A DNA stretch of 64,000 nucleotides, from positions 292,912 to 356,911 of the forward strand of contig NZ_JADKYZ010000007.1 of NCBI RefSeq assembly GCF_015354245.1. Direction: 5' to 3'. This stretch comes from Diaphorobacter caeni. GTDB lineage: Bacteria; Pseudomonadota; Gammaproteobacteria; Burkholderiales; Burkholderiaceae_C. This document shows positions 56,497 through 64,000 of the stretch, one piece after another. Numbering within the stretch: position 1 is the first letter of the stretch; each line of letters starts with the position of its first letter. Made by a program: the position numbers and the translations under genes. Under the pieces are notes generated by a model that did no database searches, was not told the origin of the DNA, and worked only from the letters and a program-made list of their open reading frames with translations.

Positions 56497-57570
56497 TTAG
56501 CTTTTTTCTGCGACGAACCCCAACAATTGCGTCAGAAGGTCGTTTTGCGCCCACAACCTGGCCCGGGCGTCCTGCACGCAGGCCTGCCATTCGGCCAGCA
56601 TGGTTTTGGTGACGGCGGGCGTGCTGCGGGCTTCCGGCAGTTCGTTCCAGAGCGCATGCATCGCGCGCAGCGAGGGCGGCGCCTGCATCCAGTCGAGAAA
56701 GGCGTCGAGCTTTTCGTGATGGGCGTTGTCATGCTGCGGATAAATCTGCCACACGAAGGGCTGACCGGCCCAGAGCGCGCGCACGAGCGAGTCCTCGCCA
56801 CGCACGAAGTTGAGGTCGCAGGCCCACAGCATCTCGTCGAATGCGGGTTGGGTCACGGGCGCGAGAAATCGCAGGTTGTCGGGGTGCGCGGGCAGCAGCG
56901 CGGCGCGCACCATGGCGGCGGCGCGGCCCGGGGTGACCAGCCACTGGGCGGTGAAGCGGTGCTCGATGAACACCTGCTTGAACGCGGGGGGCTCGTAGCA
57001 GAACAGCGAGAAGGCGGTGTCCTCATCCGCGAGGCCGTGGCGCGCCCGCCATGCGCGGCGATCGAACGCGGCCTGTCGAGCGCTCAGGTGGGGCTCGCGC
57101 AGCAGGCCGCCGGTCTGTCCGGTGAAGCCGGGGTAGAAGAACCAGCGCGTCAACCCGGCCGCCGGGCCGCTCATGATCAGCGAAGGCAGGCCATGGCAGC
57201 GCTCGACATAGCTTTCGGCGGACAGGTATTCGAGATTGATCCAAACCATGCTGCGCGGCTTGCCTTGCGCTTTGCGTGCGATGGCTTCGACAAAGATCGT
57301 CGGTATCTCGCAGCCGAAGGCCTCGATCACGACATCGCCGGGGCCGTCGGCAGGAGCCTCGTTCCGTGGCCACGGGTGCACGCTCACGCCCGCGCTGCCG
57401 TGCGGCGCCATCCAGGCGAGCGCGCTCGCGTCGTCGATGAACAGGCGCACCTGATGTCCGCGCGCGCCCAGGTCGGCAGCGAGGCGCCAGCACACGCCGA
57501 CGTCGCCGAAGTTGTCGATGACCTGACAGAAGAGGTCCCAGCGCTTGGGATGTGGTTGTGTTGAATTCAT
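56497..57570 (-). CDS. earP: EF-P arginine rhamnosyltransferase EarP
   Basis: 357 residues. The N-terminal WDLFCQVIDNFGDVGVCWRL holds the conserved aspartates of the EarP active site, and the C-terminal dTDP-rhamnose pocket includes CDLNFVRGEDSLVRALWAGQ and PFVWQIYPQHDNAHHEKLDA. It transfers rhamnose from dTDP-rhamnose to Arg32 of EF-P. Adjacency to an Arg32-type efp is the standard arrangement. Its start overlaps by 4 bp the stop of the upstream LysR gene. Confidence 0.95.
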   Translation of the reverse strand: MNSTQPHPKRWDLFCQVIDNFGDVGVCWRLAADLGARGHQVRLFIDDASALAWMAPHGSAGVSVHPWPRNEAPADGPGDVVIEAFGCEIPTIFVEAIARKAQGKPRSMVWINLEYLSAESYVERCHGLPSLIMSGPAAGLTRWFFYPGFTGQTGGLLREPHLSARQAAFDRRAWRARHGLADEDTAFSLFCYEPPAFKQVFIEHRFTAQWLVTPGRAAAMVRAALLPAHPDNLRFLAPVTQPAFDEMLWACDLNFVRGEDSLVRALWAGQPFVWQIYPQHDNAHHEKLDAFLDWMQAPPSLRAMHALWNELPEARSTPAVTKTMLAEWQACVQDARARLWAQNDLLTQLLGFVAEKS

Positions 57571-58490
57571 GTTTGGGACGCGTCAGGGGCAAGGGCCGTG
57601 TTGCCCGCACCTGCACGCAGATGATCGACCAGCAGGCGCGCCACGCCGGACAGGGATTCAAGCGAACGCACGCACAGCGAGAGCCTGCGTTTGGCCCAGG
57701 GCTCGGCAAGGGGAATGGTGCGCAGCGCCAGCGCACCGCGGTAGATCTGCGCGCTGCCCAGCGGCAGCACGCCCACGCCCAGACCCGCTGAAACCATCAG
57801 GCACTGCGCATCGTAACTGGTGACCTGAATGCGCAGCTTGAGGGGGATTTCGTGCTCGGCGGCGTTGCGCATCAGCAGGTTGTTGATGGCGCTGCCGGGG
57901 TGCATGCCGACGATGTCGAACGCGAGGATTTCCGCGAAGCGCAAGCTGCGCCGTCGCGCCAGAGCATGGCTGGCGGGCACGACGACGACCAGTTCGTCCT
58001 CGTGGTACGGCAAAAGCGTGACCTGCTCGCCGTAACTGCCATGGTTGAGGATGCCCACGTCGGCCGCGTTTTCGGCCACGGAATGCGCCACGCTCGTGCT
58101 GATCTGCTCCTGCAGCTGGACCTGCACCTGCGGGTGCGCGGCCATGAAGCTTTGCAGTTCGCCAGGCAGGAATTGCGTGATCGCGGAGATGTTGGCCACC
58201 ACGCGCACCTGGCCACGCACGCCCGCGCCGTAGTCGCGCATCTGCGCGGCGATGCCGTCCAGATCATTGAGCACGCCGCGCGCGAGATTGAGCAGGGCGA
58301 AGGCGGCCGGCGTGGGCTCTGTGCCGCGGTTGCTGCGGTTGAAGAGTTCCACCTGCAGTGTGTCTTCAAGCTCGGCGAGACGGCGGCTCGCGGCCGATGC
58401 GGCGATGTGCTCGCGTGCGGCGGCGCGGGCGATGGCGCTTTCTTCCATCACCGCGACGAACAGGCGCAGGGATACGGGATCGAGGTTCAT
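57567..58490 (-). CDS. LysR-family transcriptional regulator
   Basis: 307 residues. The helix-turn-helix region reads MNLDPVSLRLFVAVMEESAI, then HIAASAASRRLAELEDTLQV; the effector domain follows (TQFLPGELQSFMAAHPQVQV). The start at 58490 was chosen because the family N-terminus begins there; the open frame beyond it runs antisense to the CoA-transferase gene and is not protein-like. It diverges from the CoA-transferase/lyase/Bug operon over 132 bp and is the probable regulator of that operon. Confidence 0.9.
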   Translation of the reverse strand: MNLDPVSLRLFVAVMEESAIARAAAREHIAASAASRRLAELEDTLQVELFNRSNRGTEPTPAAFALLNLARGVLNDLDGIAAQMRDYGAGVRGQVRVVANISAITQFLPGELQSFMAAHPQVQVQLQEQISTSVAHSVAENAADVGILNHGSYGEQVTLLPYHEDELVVVVPASHALARRRSLRFAEILAFDIVGMHPGSAINNLLMRNAAEHEIPLKLRIQVTSYDAQCLMVSAGLGVGVLPLGSAQIYRGALALRTIPLAEPWAKRRLSLCVRSLESLSGVARLLVDHLRAGAGNTALAPDASQT

Positions 58491-58622
58491 GAAGGGCCGA
58501 TTATCGCCTCGCAAGCGATCTGCCATGCCGAAACGCGATGGCAGCCTCGCGCATGAGCGTTTTGCACGCGTGGTGAATGGCGACATTATCCGCACGAGTG
58601 ATGTTGTGAATGGAGACAAACA

Positions 58623-59852
58623 ATGACCGAACAAGCCAAACCAGTGGCGGCGCCGCAGCTGACGCCCTCCGCGCTGGCGGGGGTGCGCGTGGTGGAGATG
58701 GGGCAGCTCATCGCGGGCCCGTTCTGCGGCAAGACGCTGGGTGACTTCGGCGCCGAAATCATCAAGATCGAGGCGACGGGCACCGGCGATCCGCTGCGCA
58801 ATTGGCGACTGCTGAAGAACGGCACCTCCGTCTGGTGGCAAGTGCAGTCGCGCAACAAGAAATCGGTGGCGCTCGACTTGCGCCAGCAGGAGGCGCAGGA
58901 CATCGCGCGCAAGCTGATCGCCGAGGCAGATGTGCTGATCGAGAACTTCCGCCCCGGCACGCTGGAGGGCTGGGGCATGTCGCCCGACGAGCTGCATGCC
59001 CTCAACCCCGCGCTGATCATTCTGCGCATCTCGGGTTACGGCCAGACCGGCCCGTATCGCGACCTGCCGGGCTTTGGCGTGATCGGCGAGGCCATGGGCG
59101 GTCTGCGCCATCTCACGGCCGAGCCGGGCCGCGTGCCGGTGCGCGTTGGAGTGTCCATCGGCGACACGCTGGCCGCGCTGCATGGCGCCATCGGCGTGCT
59201 GATGGCGCTCTACCATCGCAAGGCGCATGGCGGCAAAGGGCAGGTGATCGACGTGGCGCTGCACGAGGCGGTGTTCAACTGCATGGAAAGCCTGATCCCC
59301 GAGTACAGCGCTTTCGGCGCGGTGCGCGAGGCCGCTGGCAGCGCGCTGCCAGGCATTGCTCCGTCCAACGCCTATCCCTGCAAGGACGGCTGGGTGCTGG
59401 TGGCCGGCAATGGCGACAGCATCTTCAAGCGCCTGATGGCGACCATCGGCAGGCAGGATCTGGCCGATGCGCCTGACCTGGCGAGCAACGCGGGCCGCGT
59501 GGCGCGCATCGCTGAAATCGATGCGGCGATCGGTCAATGGACCATCGAGCGCAACGTGCAGGACGTCATGGACGCGCTGGGCGCGGCACGCGTGCCTGCG
59601 GGCAAGGTCTACACCGCAAAAGACATCGCGGAAGATCCGCACTACAAGGCGCGCGGCATGCTGCTCACGCAGGAGACGCGCGACGGCTATTCGGTGACGG
59701 TGCCAGGCGTCATTCCCAAGATGTCGGGCACGCCGGGCGGCGTGCGTTCGTCGGCTCCGGGTCTGGGTGACGATACCGATGCGGTGCTCGCCGAAGCGGG
59801 GCTTACCAACGAGCAGATCACGCTGCTGCGCAGCAAGGGAGTGATTCAATAA
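58623..59852 (+). CDS. Class III CoA-transferase (CaiB/BaiF family)
   Basis: 409 residues. GVRVVEMGQLIAGPFCGKTL, LGDFGAEIIKIEATGTGDPL, LIENFRPGTLEGWGMSPDEL and the catalytic aspartate in VGVSIGDTLAALHGA. The C-terminal domain includes LPGIAPSNAYPCKDGWVLVA. It is of the formyl-CoA-transferase/SUGCT branch, which uses succinyl-CoA or similar donors for dicarboxylates. GGAGAC precedes the ATG. It overlaps the lyase gene by one base. Confidence 0.92.
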   Translation: MTEQAKPVAAPQLTPSALAGVRVVEMGQLIAGPFCGKTLGDFGAEIIKIEATGTGDPLRNWRLLKNGTSVWWQVQSRNKKSVALDLRQQEAQDIARKLIAEADVLIENFRPGTLEGWGMSPDELHALNPALIILRISGYGQTGPYRDLPGFGVIGEAMGGLRHLTAEPGRVPVRVGVSIGDTLAALHGAIGVLMALYHRKAHGGKGQVIDVALHEAVFNCMESLIPEYSAFGAVREAAGSALPGIAPSNAYPCKDGWVLVAGNGDSIFKRLMATIGRQDLADAPDLASNAGRVARIAEIDAAIGQWTIERNVQDVMDALGAARVPAGKVYTAKDIAEDPHYKARGMLLTQETRDGYSVTVPGVIPKMSGTPGGVRSSAPGLGDDTDAVLAEAGLTNEQITLLRSKGVIQ

Positions 59853-60844
59853 TGAGCACCGTCTGGAATGGCAACGGCACACGCATCCGCATGTGCGAAG
59901 TGGGAACGCGCGACGGGCTGCAGATGGAGCCTCAGTTCGTGCCGACCGAGGACAAGATCGCGCTGGTGAATGCGCTGTCGCACACGGGGCTGGCGAAGAT
60001 CGAAGTGTCTTCGTTCACTTCGCCGACGGCCATCCCTGCGCTGCGCGATGCCGAGATCGTCATGCGTGAAATCGAGCGCGTGCCGGGCGTGATCTACACC
60101 GCGCTCGTGCCCAACATGCGCGGTGCGGAGCGCGCCATCGACGCGCGCACCGACGAGCTCAATCTCGTCATGTCCGTGAGTGAAACGCACAACATCGCCA
60201 ATTTGCGCATGACGCGCGAGCAGTCCTTCGCCGCGCTGTCGCAGGTGATCTCGCTGGCGCAGCAGGCCGGGGTACCGGTCAACGTGTCGCTGTCCTGCGT
60301 GTTCGGCTGCCCGATGGAGGGCGATGTGCTCGAGGAGCAGGTGTTCGGCTTCGTGCAGCGCTTTGCCGATCTGGGCGTGCAGGGCATCACGCTGTGCGAC
60401 ACCACGGGCATGGCCTTTCCCTCGCAGGTCGCACGCATCACATCCCATGCGATCAAGTGCTGGCCGAGGACTGTGTTCACCCTGCATTTCCACAACACGC
60501 GCGGCATGGGCCTGTCCAACGTGCTCGCGGCCATCGATGCCGGTGCGCGCCAGTTCGATGCGTCTCTGGGCGGCCTTGGCGGATGCCCCTACGCGCCCGG
60601 TGCGTCCGGCAACGTCTGCAGCGAGGAGATCGTGCATGCGCTGCAATGCATGGGCTATGACACCGGTGTGGAACTGGACCGGCTGATCGCCGCGTCGCAG
60701 AGTCTGCCCGCGTTGATCGGTCACGACGTGCCGAGCCAGATCGTCAAGGCGGGCAAGCGGTTGGATACGCATCCGGTGCCCGCCGATTTCGATGCCATCC
60801 GCGAACGCGCGCTGGCGCGGGATCAGCAGCCGCGCAACGTCTGA
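59852..60844 (+). CDS. Hydroxymethylglutaryl-CoA lyase-like protein
   Basis: 330 residues of the HMGL/DRE-TIM metallolyase family. EVGTRDGLQMEPQFVPTEDK holds the catalytic Arg-Asp pair, TLHFHNTRGMGLSNVLAAID the metal-binding histidines, and LGGLGGCPYAPGASGNVCSE the active-site cysteine loop that defines HMG-CoA lyases. It should split HMG-CoA (or a homologue such as citramalyl-type CoA) to acetoacetate or a ketone plus acetyl-CoA. Coupling to a CoA-transferase suggests that the free acid is activated and then cleaved. Confidence 0.92.
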   Translation: MSTVWNGNGTRIRMCEVGTRDGLQMEPQFVPTEDKIALVNALSHTGLAKIEVSSFTSPTAIPALRDAEIVMREIERVPGVIYTALVPNMRGAERAIDARTDELNLVMSVSETHNIANLRMTREQSFAALSQVISLAQQAGVPVNVSLSCVFGCPMEGDVLEEQVFGFVQRFADLGVQGITLCDTTGMAFPSQVARITSHAIKCWPRTVFTLHFHNTRGMGLSNVLAAIDAGARQFDASLGGLGGCPYAPGASGNVCSEEIVHALQCMGYDTGVELDRLIAASQSLPALIGHDVPSQIVKAGKRLDTHPVPADFDAIRERALARDQQPRNV

Positions 60845-60918
60845 ACTGGGCACGCGCTTTTTACCTTTTACCTTTTCACTTCACCTTTTCCGTTCCGATA
60901 ATCAACAGGAGACAAACC

Positions 60919-61902
60919 ATGGTTTTCCAACGTCGTTCACTCGTCGCCGCACTGGCACTGGGCTCGCTGAGTGTGTTCGCTGCGGGCAGCGCCAGCGCCC
61001 AGGGCAACTATCCGAATCGCACGATCACCTTCGTCGTTCCCGCCGCCGCAGGCGGCACGACAGACCTCGCGGGCCGCATGGCGGCGCAGGCGCTCGGCCC
61101 GGTCATCGGCCAATCGGTGGTGGTGGACAACAAGGGCGGCGGCAACGGCGCCATCGCGGCCACCTTCGTCAAGCGCGCGGAGCCCGATGGCTACAACCTG
61201 CTGATGCAGTACTCCGGCTACCACGTGATCACGCCGCACATCACCAAGGCACCGCAGTGGGAGCAGAAGGACTTTCAGCCGGTCGGCAACATCATGTCCG
61301 CGCCGCAGATCATCGTGGTGCGTGACAGCGTGCCCGCCAAGACGCTGCAGGAGCTGGTCGCCTATGCCAAGGCCAATCCCGGCAAGCTCAACTACGCATC
61401 GTCCGGCAACGGCTCGCTGCAGCATGTGACTGGCGCGATGCTGGAGCAGCAGGCTGGCATCAAGATGGTCCACGTGCCCTACAAGGGCACCGGCCCCGCG
61501 CTGCAGGATCTGCTCGGCGGACAGGTCGATCTGACCTTTGGAACCGCGCCACCGTTCATGCCGCACATCCAATCCGGCAAGCTGCGCGTGCTCGCCGTGA
61601 CCGGCAAGGAGCGCCTGCCCAGCCTGCCGAATGTCCCGACCACGGCGGAAGCCGGCTTTGCGGGCGTGAACGCCACCTCGTGGTTCGGTCTGTTCGCCCC
61701 GGCCGCAGTTCCCAAAGCGGTGGTCGACAAACTCACTGCCGATCTGAAGAAGGTCGTCGAAGACCCCGCATTCCGCAAGAAGGCGGAAGAGCAGGGCGCC
61801 ACGGCTGATTACCAGAACCCGCAGCAATTCGGTGAGCGCGTGAAGGCCGACTATGCGAACTGGGCCACCGTGGTGAAGAGCGCGAAGATCGAAGCGGACT
61901 GA
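60919..61902 (+). CDS. Bug/TctC-family solute receptor
   Basis: 327 residues. A Sec signal peptide (RRSLVAALALGSLSVFAAGS, ASA-QG cleavage) leads to the Bug body: ITFVVPAAAGGTTDLAGRMA, VVVDNKGGGNGAIAATFVKR and VHVPYKGTGPALQDLLGGQV. It is a periplasmic receptor, probably for the carboxylate handled by the two enzymes encoded upstream. No permease genes accompany it. AGGAGAC precedes the ATG; a terminator follows. Confidence 0.93.
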   Translation: MVFQRRSLVAALALGSLSVFAAGSASAQGNYPNRTITFVVPAAAGGTTDLAGRMAAQALGPVIGQSVVVDNKGGGNGAIAATFVKRAEPDGYNLLMQYSGYHVITPHITKAPQWEQKDFQPVGNIMSAPQIIVVRDSVPAKTLQELVAYAKANPGKLNYASSGNGSLQHVTGAMLEQQAGIKMVHVPYKGTGPALQDLLGGQVDLTFGTAPPFMPHIQSGKLRVLAVTGKERLPSLPNVPTTAEAGFAGVNATSWFGLFAPAAVPKAVVDKLTADLKKVVEDPAFRKKAEEQGATADYQNPQQFGERVKADYANWATVVKSAKIEAD

Positions 61903-61945
61903 TCGCCCGCCTTGCGCGCGCATGCAACCGTGCTGCGCTGAAGAA

Positions 61946-61979
61946 AAAATGGCCTCGAGCGAAAGCCCGAGGCCATTTT
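61946..61979 (+). terminator. Terminator after the Bug receptor gene
   Basis: AAAATGGCCTCG pairs perfectly with CGAGGCCATTTT around a 10-nt loop, with T-rich sequence after, 44 bp past the stop. Confidence 0.88.
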
Positions 61980-62035
61980 CTTTGGATTTTTCGCGCGCGT
62001 CCTGCGATGAAGATGCGAGGGGAGCCAGAAACGAC

Positions 62036-62064
62036 AAAGCCTCTTGATTTCTCAAGAGGCTTTG
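62036..62064. terminator. Terminator hairpin of the tRNA-His locus
   Basis: AAGCCTCTTGA pairs with TCAAGAGGCTT around a short loop, with A and T tracts at the ends, 7 bp from the tRNA-His fragment. On the minus strand it lies just downstream of the CCA end, where a tRNA terminator belongs. Confidence 0.8.
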
Positions 62065-62070
62065 GGTATT

Positions 62071-62117
62071 TGGGGTGGCTGATGGGGCTCGAACCCACGA
62101 CAACAGGAATCACAATC
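62071..62117 (-). other. 3' fragment of tRNA-His (probable attachment site)
   Basis: On the minus strand, GATTGTGATTCCTG carries the GTG anticodon loop, followed by TTGTCGTGGGTTCGAGCCCC and ATCAGCCACCCCA, the 3' 47 nt of a histidine tRNA. The 5' half (acceptor, D-arm, left anticodon stem CAGGA) is missing: the match stops abruptly at 62117. The tRNA terminator is still adjacent, so this is the chromosomal end of an integration event; an intact tRNA-His should lie at the far end of the element. Confidence 0.8.
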
Positions 62118-62230
62118 ACCGTAGCCGATCCAATACCGGCGCGGCCTGCAGCCTGAGTCGTGGGAAATTCTCATGGTTTTTGAATTCTGATTTCATGCGG
62201 GTCGCAGAATTTCGCTTCCCATTATTTTGG

Positions 62231-63262
62231 TCAAAGTGACCGGCGTTTTGCCTCCCGGCTGCGCTCGTAGACGCGGGCGGTGGTTGCGGGGTCGGCATGC
62301 AGTTCTGGCAGCGCGTCGAACCGGCGCTTGTAGTACGTCGTGTAGTGCGCGCGTAGGTCGTGGAAGGTGAACCGCTGCTCAATCACCCGGCTCTCCAGCG
62401 CGGCATCCATCAGCCGCCCCCACATTGTTTTGAAGCCAGATTCGGAATATGGGTTGCCAGTCTTCGGCGCACGGAACACCGCCCCCAACGGGCTGTACCC
62501 CGGCAGGGCTCTCATGCGCTCGAGCACCTCTCTGAGCGCGTCACCCACGGAAACCAGCTCGCGCTTTTCTGTGCCGCGCTGCTTCGCTCGAGTCAGTCGA
62601 ATGATCTCGTCGTCAACCTGCGGCCAGTGAAGTGTGCGGAACTCAATGCGGCGGCTCCCGGCAAGCGCGGCAAACTGAGCCATCCCCAAAAGCACCTGGG
62701 CAGACGGACCTTGTCGAATTGCCCACCCAGCGAAGGCATCCAACTCATGCGCCTCGACCAGTCGCGTGCGTGGCCGCTCCTTGTTTCGGCGAACCTCTTT
62801 GCAGGGGTTGCGATCGATGTCGCCCAGCTCCACGGCCAGATTGAATAGATTCGACAGCAGCGCCACCTCTCGATTCGCCAGCGTGCTCGCCCCTTTCCGA
62901 TAGACGCGCAAGTATCTATTTATGTCGGCAGGCTTCACTTTCTTGACGATGCCATTTGCCCAGACCTTCTGTAGACGCCCCCAGTATTCAGCGTACTGCG
63001 TGCGCGTGATGTCCGCGAGGGCGAGGTAGTCATTGGACTCGGAATAGAGACGCCAGAGTTGCGCCACAGTACCCTTGTCGTCAGGCTTGAGATTCATATC
63101 CAAGACCTTGCGGATGGCCTTGTCCCTGTCGTAGCCAAGATGGATGGGGGCGCCGCCGAGTACGTGGTATCGATAAGTGACGGTCTTGCCATCCTTCCAT
63201 GGCCTTGCCTCCATCATGGGCAGCAGGCCGTGCGCAGAAGCGCGGTCTTTTGGTCTTGGCAT
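62231..63262 (-). CDS. Tyrosine recombinase (integrase)
   Basis: 343 residues. The SAM-like N-domain covers about residues 65-150 (LWRLYSESNDYLALADITRT). The catalytic domain shows Arg in LAGSRRIEFRTLHW, HDLR in FTFHDLRAHYTTYYKRRFD, and the nucleophile Tyr in ADPATTARVYERS. It should integrate and excise the element at the tRNA-His site 114 bp away. Its start overlaps the stop of the DUF4224-like gene (TGATG). Confidence 0.92.
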   Translation of the reverse strand: MPRPKDRASAHGLLPMMEARPWKDGKTVTYRYHVLGGAPIHLGYDRDKAIRKVLDMNLKPDDKGTVAQLWRLYSESNDYLALADITRTQYAEYWGRLQKVWANGIVKKVKPADINRYLRVYRKGASTLANREVALLSNLFNLAVELGDIDRNPCKEVRRNKERPRTRLVEAHELDAFAGWAIRQGPSAQVLLGMAQFAALAGSRRIEFRTLHWPQVDDEIIRLTRAKQRGTEKRELVSVGDALREVLERMRALPGYSPLGAVFRAPKTGNPYSESGFKTMWGRLMDAALESRVIEQRFTFHDLRAHYTTYYKRRFDALPELHADPATTARVYERSREAKRRSL

Positions 63263-63477
63263 CAGGCCCCCCAGTTCAAACCATTGTTGGCGTCTGGCAC
63301 AGGTTCGGCGCCGCCATTGAGGCGTGCCAGCATCTCCGGCGTGACCAGCGGCAAACCGTCTGGGCGCCGTGCCAATTTACACCCCAGCAGCTTTTCAAGA
63401 TACCGGGTCTGTGCCGCCCGCTGAGTGCGCGGCTTCGTGAGCCGGTCGATTTCTTCTTCAGGAAGGATCGTGCTCAT
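63262..63477 (-). CDS. DUF4224-like small phage protein
   Basis: 71 residues. The opening LPEEEIDRLTKPRTQRAAQT and RYLEKLLGCKLARRPDGLPL resemble the DUF4224 family (E-E-E-x-x-L-T...Q-x-x-x-L). These small proteins commonly precede integrase genes in prophages and may act like excisionases. It is translationally coupled to the integrase. Confidence 0.7.
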   Translation of the reverse strand: MSTILPEEEIDRLTKPRTQRAAQTRYLEKLLGCKLARRPDGLPLVTPEMLARLNGGAEPVPDANNGLNWGA

Positions 63478-63491
63478 TCATCTCTCCAAAT

Positions 63492-63514
63492 AAAAAGCCC
63501 GCGTGGTGCGGGCT
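63492..63514 (-). terminator. Minus-strand hairpin upstream of the DUF4224-like gene
   Basis: AGCCCGC pairs with GCGGGCT around a 5-nt loop and is followed by five T on the minus strand; it would end a transcript arriving from the right. Confidence 0.6.
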
Positions 63515-63569
63515 GGTGGTTGGGGCGCGTTCATAATTCGCGCAATTTTTACTGGGGCAGGGGGAGGGT

Positions 63570-63845
63570 GTGAGTTTTATTCTTGGTGCTCTGATCATTG
63601 TTGGACTTTTCCTCTATCTAAGCCCGCGCTGGGTTCAGTTTGTTATGTGGATATGGCTTGCACTCAATGTCATCTCTCTGGTTGCGCTGCCTTTTTTTCC
63701 ATACGACTCAATGTTCAAGGTTTTTTCCAAAATCGCACTTAGATATGGGATCTACGGCATTTGGTGGTTTGGCGTTGGGTTGGGCGCGATCTTGCTTATG
63801 ATCAGATGGCGAAGGAAATTCGTCATGTGGAAACGAGGTGAGTGA
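63570..63845 (+). CDS. Small membrane protein of the integrative element
   Basis: 91 residues from a GTG behind GGGGAGGG. Three hydrophobic segments are seen: FILGALIIVGLFLYL, VMWIWLALNVISLVALPFFP and GIYGIWWFGVGLGAILLMI, with a basic tail (RWRRKFVMWKRGE). Base composition is clearly more AT-rich than the chromosome around it, a sign of recent transfer. No family was recognised. It could be an exclusion or defence cargo gene, but that is only suggested by position. Confidence 0.6.
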   Translation: MSFILGALIIVGLFLYLSPRWVQFVMWIWLALNVISLVALPFFPYDSMFKVFSKIALRYGIYGIWWFGVGLGAILLMIRWRRKFVMWKRGE

Positions 63846-63883
63846 GCGCAAGAAATTGGCTATTTACCCTCGCCTAAGAGCGG

Positions 63884-64000
63884 CTAACACAACCGATCAA
63901 CAAACCTCGCGCAGATAATCGCTGCAGCTAGTTTCAGTAGCGCTTCATGAGTCTGAAGGCGTCGCTCGAACCGGATGCGCAGCTTGCCAAAGCCTGCAAA
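63884..64000 (-). CDS. IS5-family transposase, C-terminal part (runs off window)
   Basis: On the minus strand the last 38 codons read FAGFGKLRIRFERRLQTHEA then LLKLAAAIICARFVDRLC, ending in TAG. This matches the C-terminus of IS5/IS427-type transposases (RFERRL...H-x-A-L-L-x-L-A). The rest of the element is to the right; its left inverted repeat is not certain. Confidence 0.75.
   Translation of the reverse strand, partial: FAGFGKLRIRFERRLQTHEALLKLAAAIICARFVDRLC

Larger units (their letters stand above)
62118..64000. mobile_element. Left end of a tRNA-His integrative element or prophage
   Basis: The region beyond the tRNA-His fragment holds a tyrosine recombinase gene pointing at the site, a coupled DUF4224-like gene, a small membrane-protein gene and an IS5-type transposase end. 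The right boundary is outside the window. Confidence 0.75.

Noticed and set aside
58491..59882. Extension of the LysR frame into the CoA-transferase region
   Set aside because: Antisense to the CoA-transferase; the LysR fold begins exactly at 58490.

Overview
The window reads as chromosome from a high-GC betaproteobacterium of the Comamonadaceae (Comamonas / Acidovorax / Diaphorobacter type; the genus cannot be fixed from the sequence alone). The evidence is two Bug (TctC-type) solute receptors next to CoA-ester catabolic genes, the EarP/EF-P pair with a target Arg32, PhaR, an aerobic cob operon behind a cobalamin riboswitch, a YXWGXW lipoprotein, and the gene order thrS-infC-rpmI-rplT-pheS-pheT-ihfA-merR followed by tRNA-Pro.

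Layout. 1-3505: 3' end of a SpoVR-family gene, an MFS transporter, a secreted-type thermonuclease and a RarD-like transporter. 3518-14656: a CoA-thioester catabolic block, mostly on the minus strand: a class III CoA-transferase, an enoyl-CoA hydratase, a divergent LysR regulator, a Tat-exported Bug receptor, and an AtuA-family protein with a biotin-dependent acyl-CoA carboxylase (alpha and beta) and an acyl-CoA dehydrogenase. This resembles the acyclic terpene (atu) or leucine (liu) logic of dehydrogenate, carboxylate, hydrate. 14943-18398: three exported proteins (META/DUF4377, M23 peptidase, DUF3300). 18657-23967: glnS, rlmD, a Bax-inhibitor-1 family membrane protein and a GlcG/HbpS-like protein. 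24283-27038: an iron block (hemP, exbD, exbB, tonB, bfd) with two clear Fur-box candidates and a possible 24-residue membrane microprotein. 27269-32403: SWIB protein, RraA-like aldolase, DMT exporter, isocitrate lyase behind two phased palindromes, and a small lipoprotein. 32863-40961: the translation operon and IHF alpha.

40988-43229: a 135-bp tRNA-Pro(GGG)-plus-terminator unit is present twice, 2.1 kb apart, with a third 3' fragment between. The interval holds a GNAT-Rnk fusion gene and decayed RHS and Ig-like fragments. 43366-51994: an O-acetyltransferase, then a cobalamin riboswitch and the aerobic corrin-ring genes cobG, H, I, J, K (reversed), L, E, M, F. 52328-57570: phaR, rimO, adhP, efp, earP. 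57567-61902: a LysR regulator divergent from CoA-transferase, HMG-CoA-lyase-like and Bug receptor genes, a compact uptake-activate-cleave cassette. 62071-64000: the left end of an integrative element. It has a 47-nt 3' fragment of tRNA-His as attachment site, a tyrosine recombinase, a DUF4224-like protein, a small AT-richer membrane protein, and the end of an IS5-type transposase running off the window.

The best leads for something undescribed are the tRNA-Pro scar region, the integrative-element end with its small membrane protein, the phased palindromes before aceA, a roughly 190-bp dispersed repeat pair, and the microprotein overlapping bfd.
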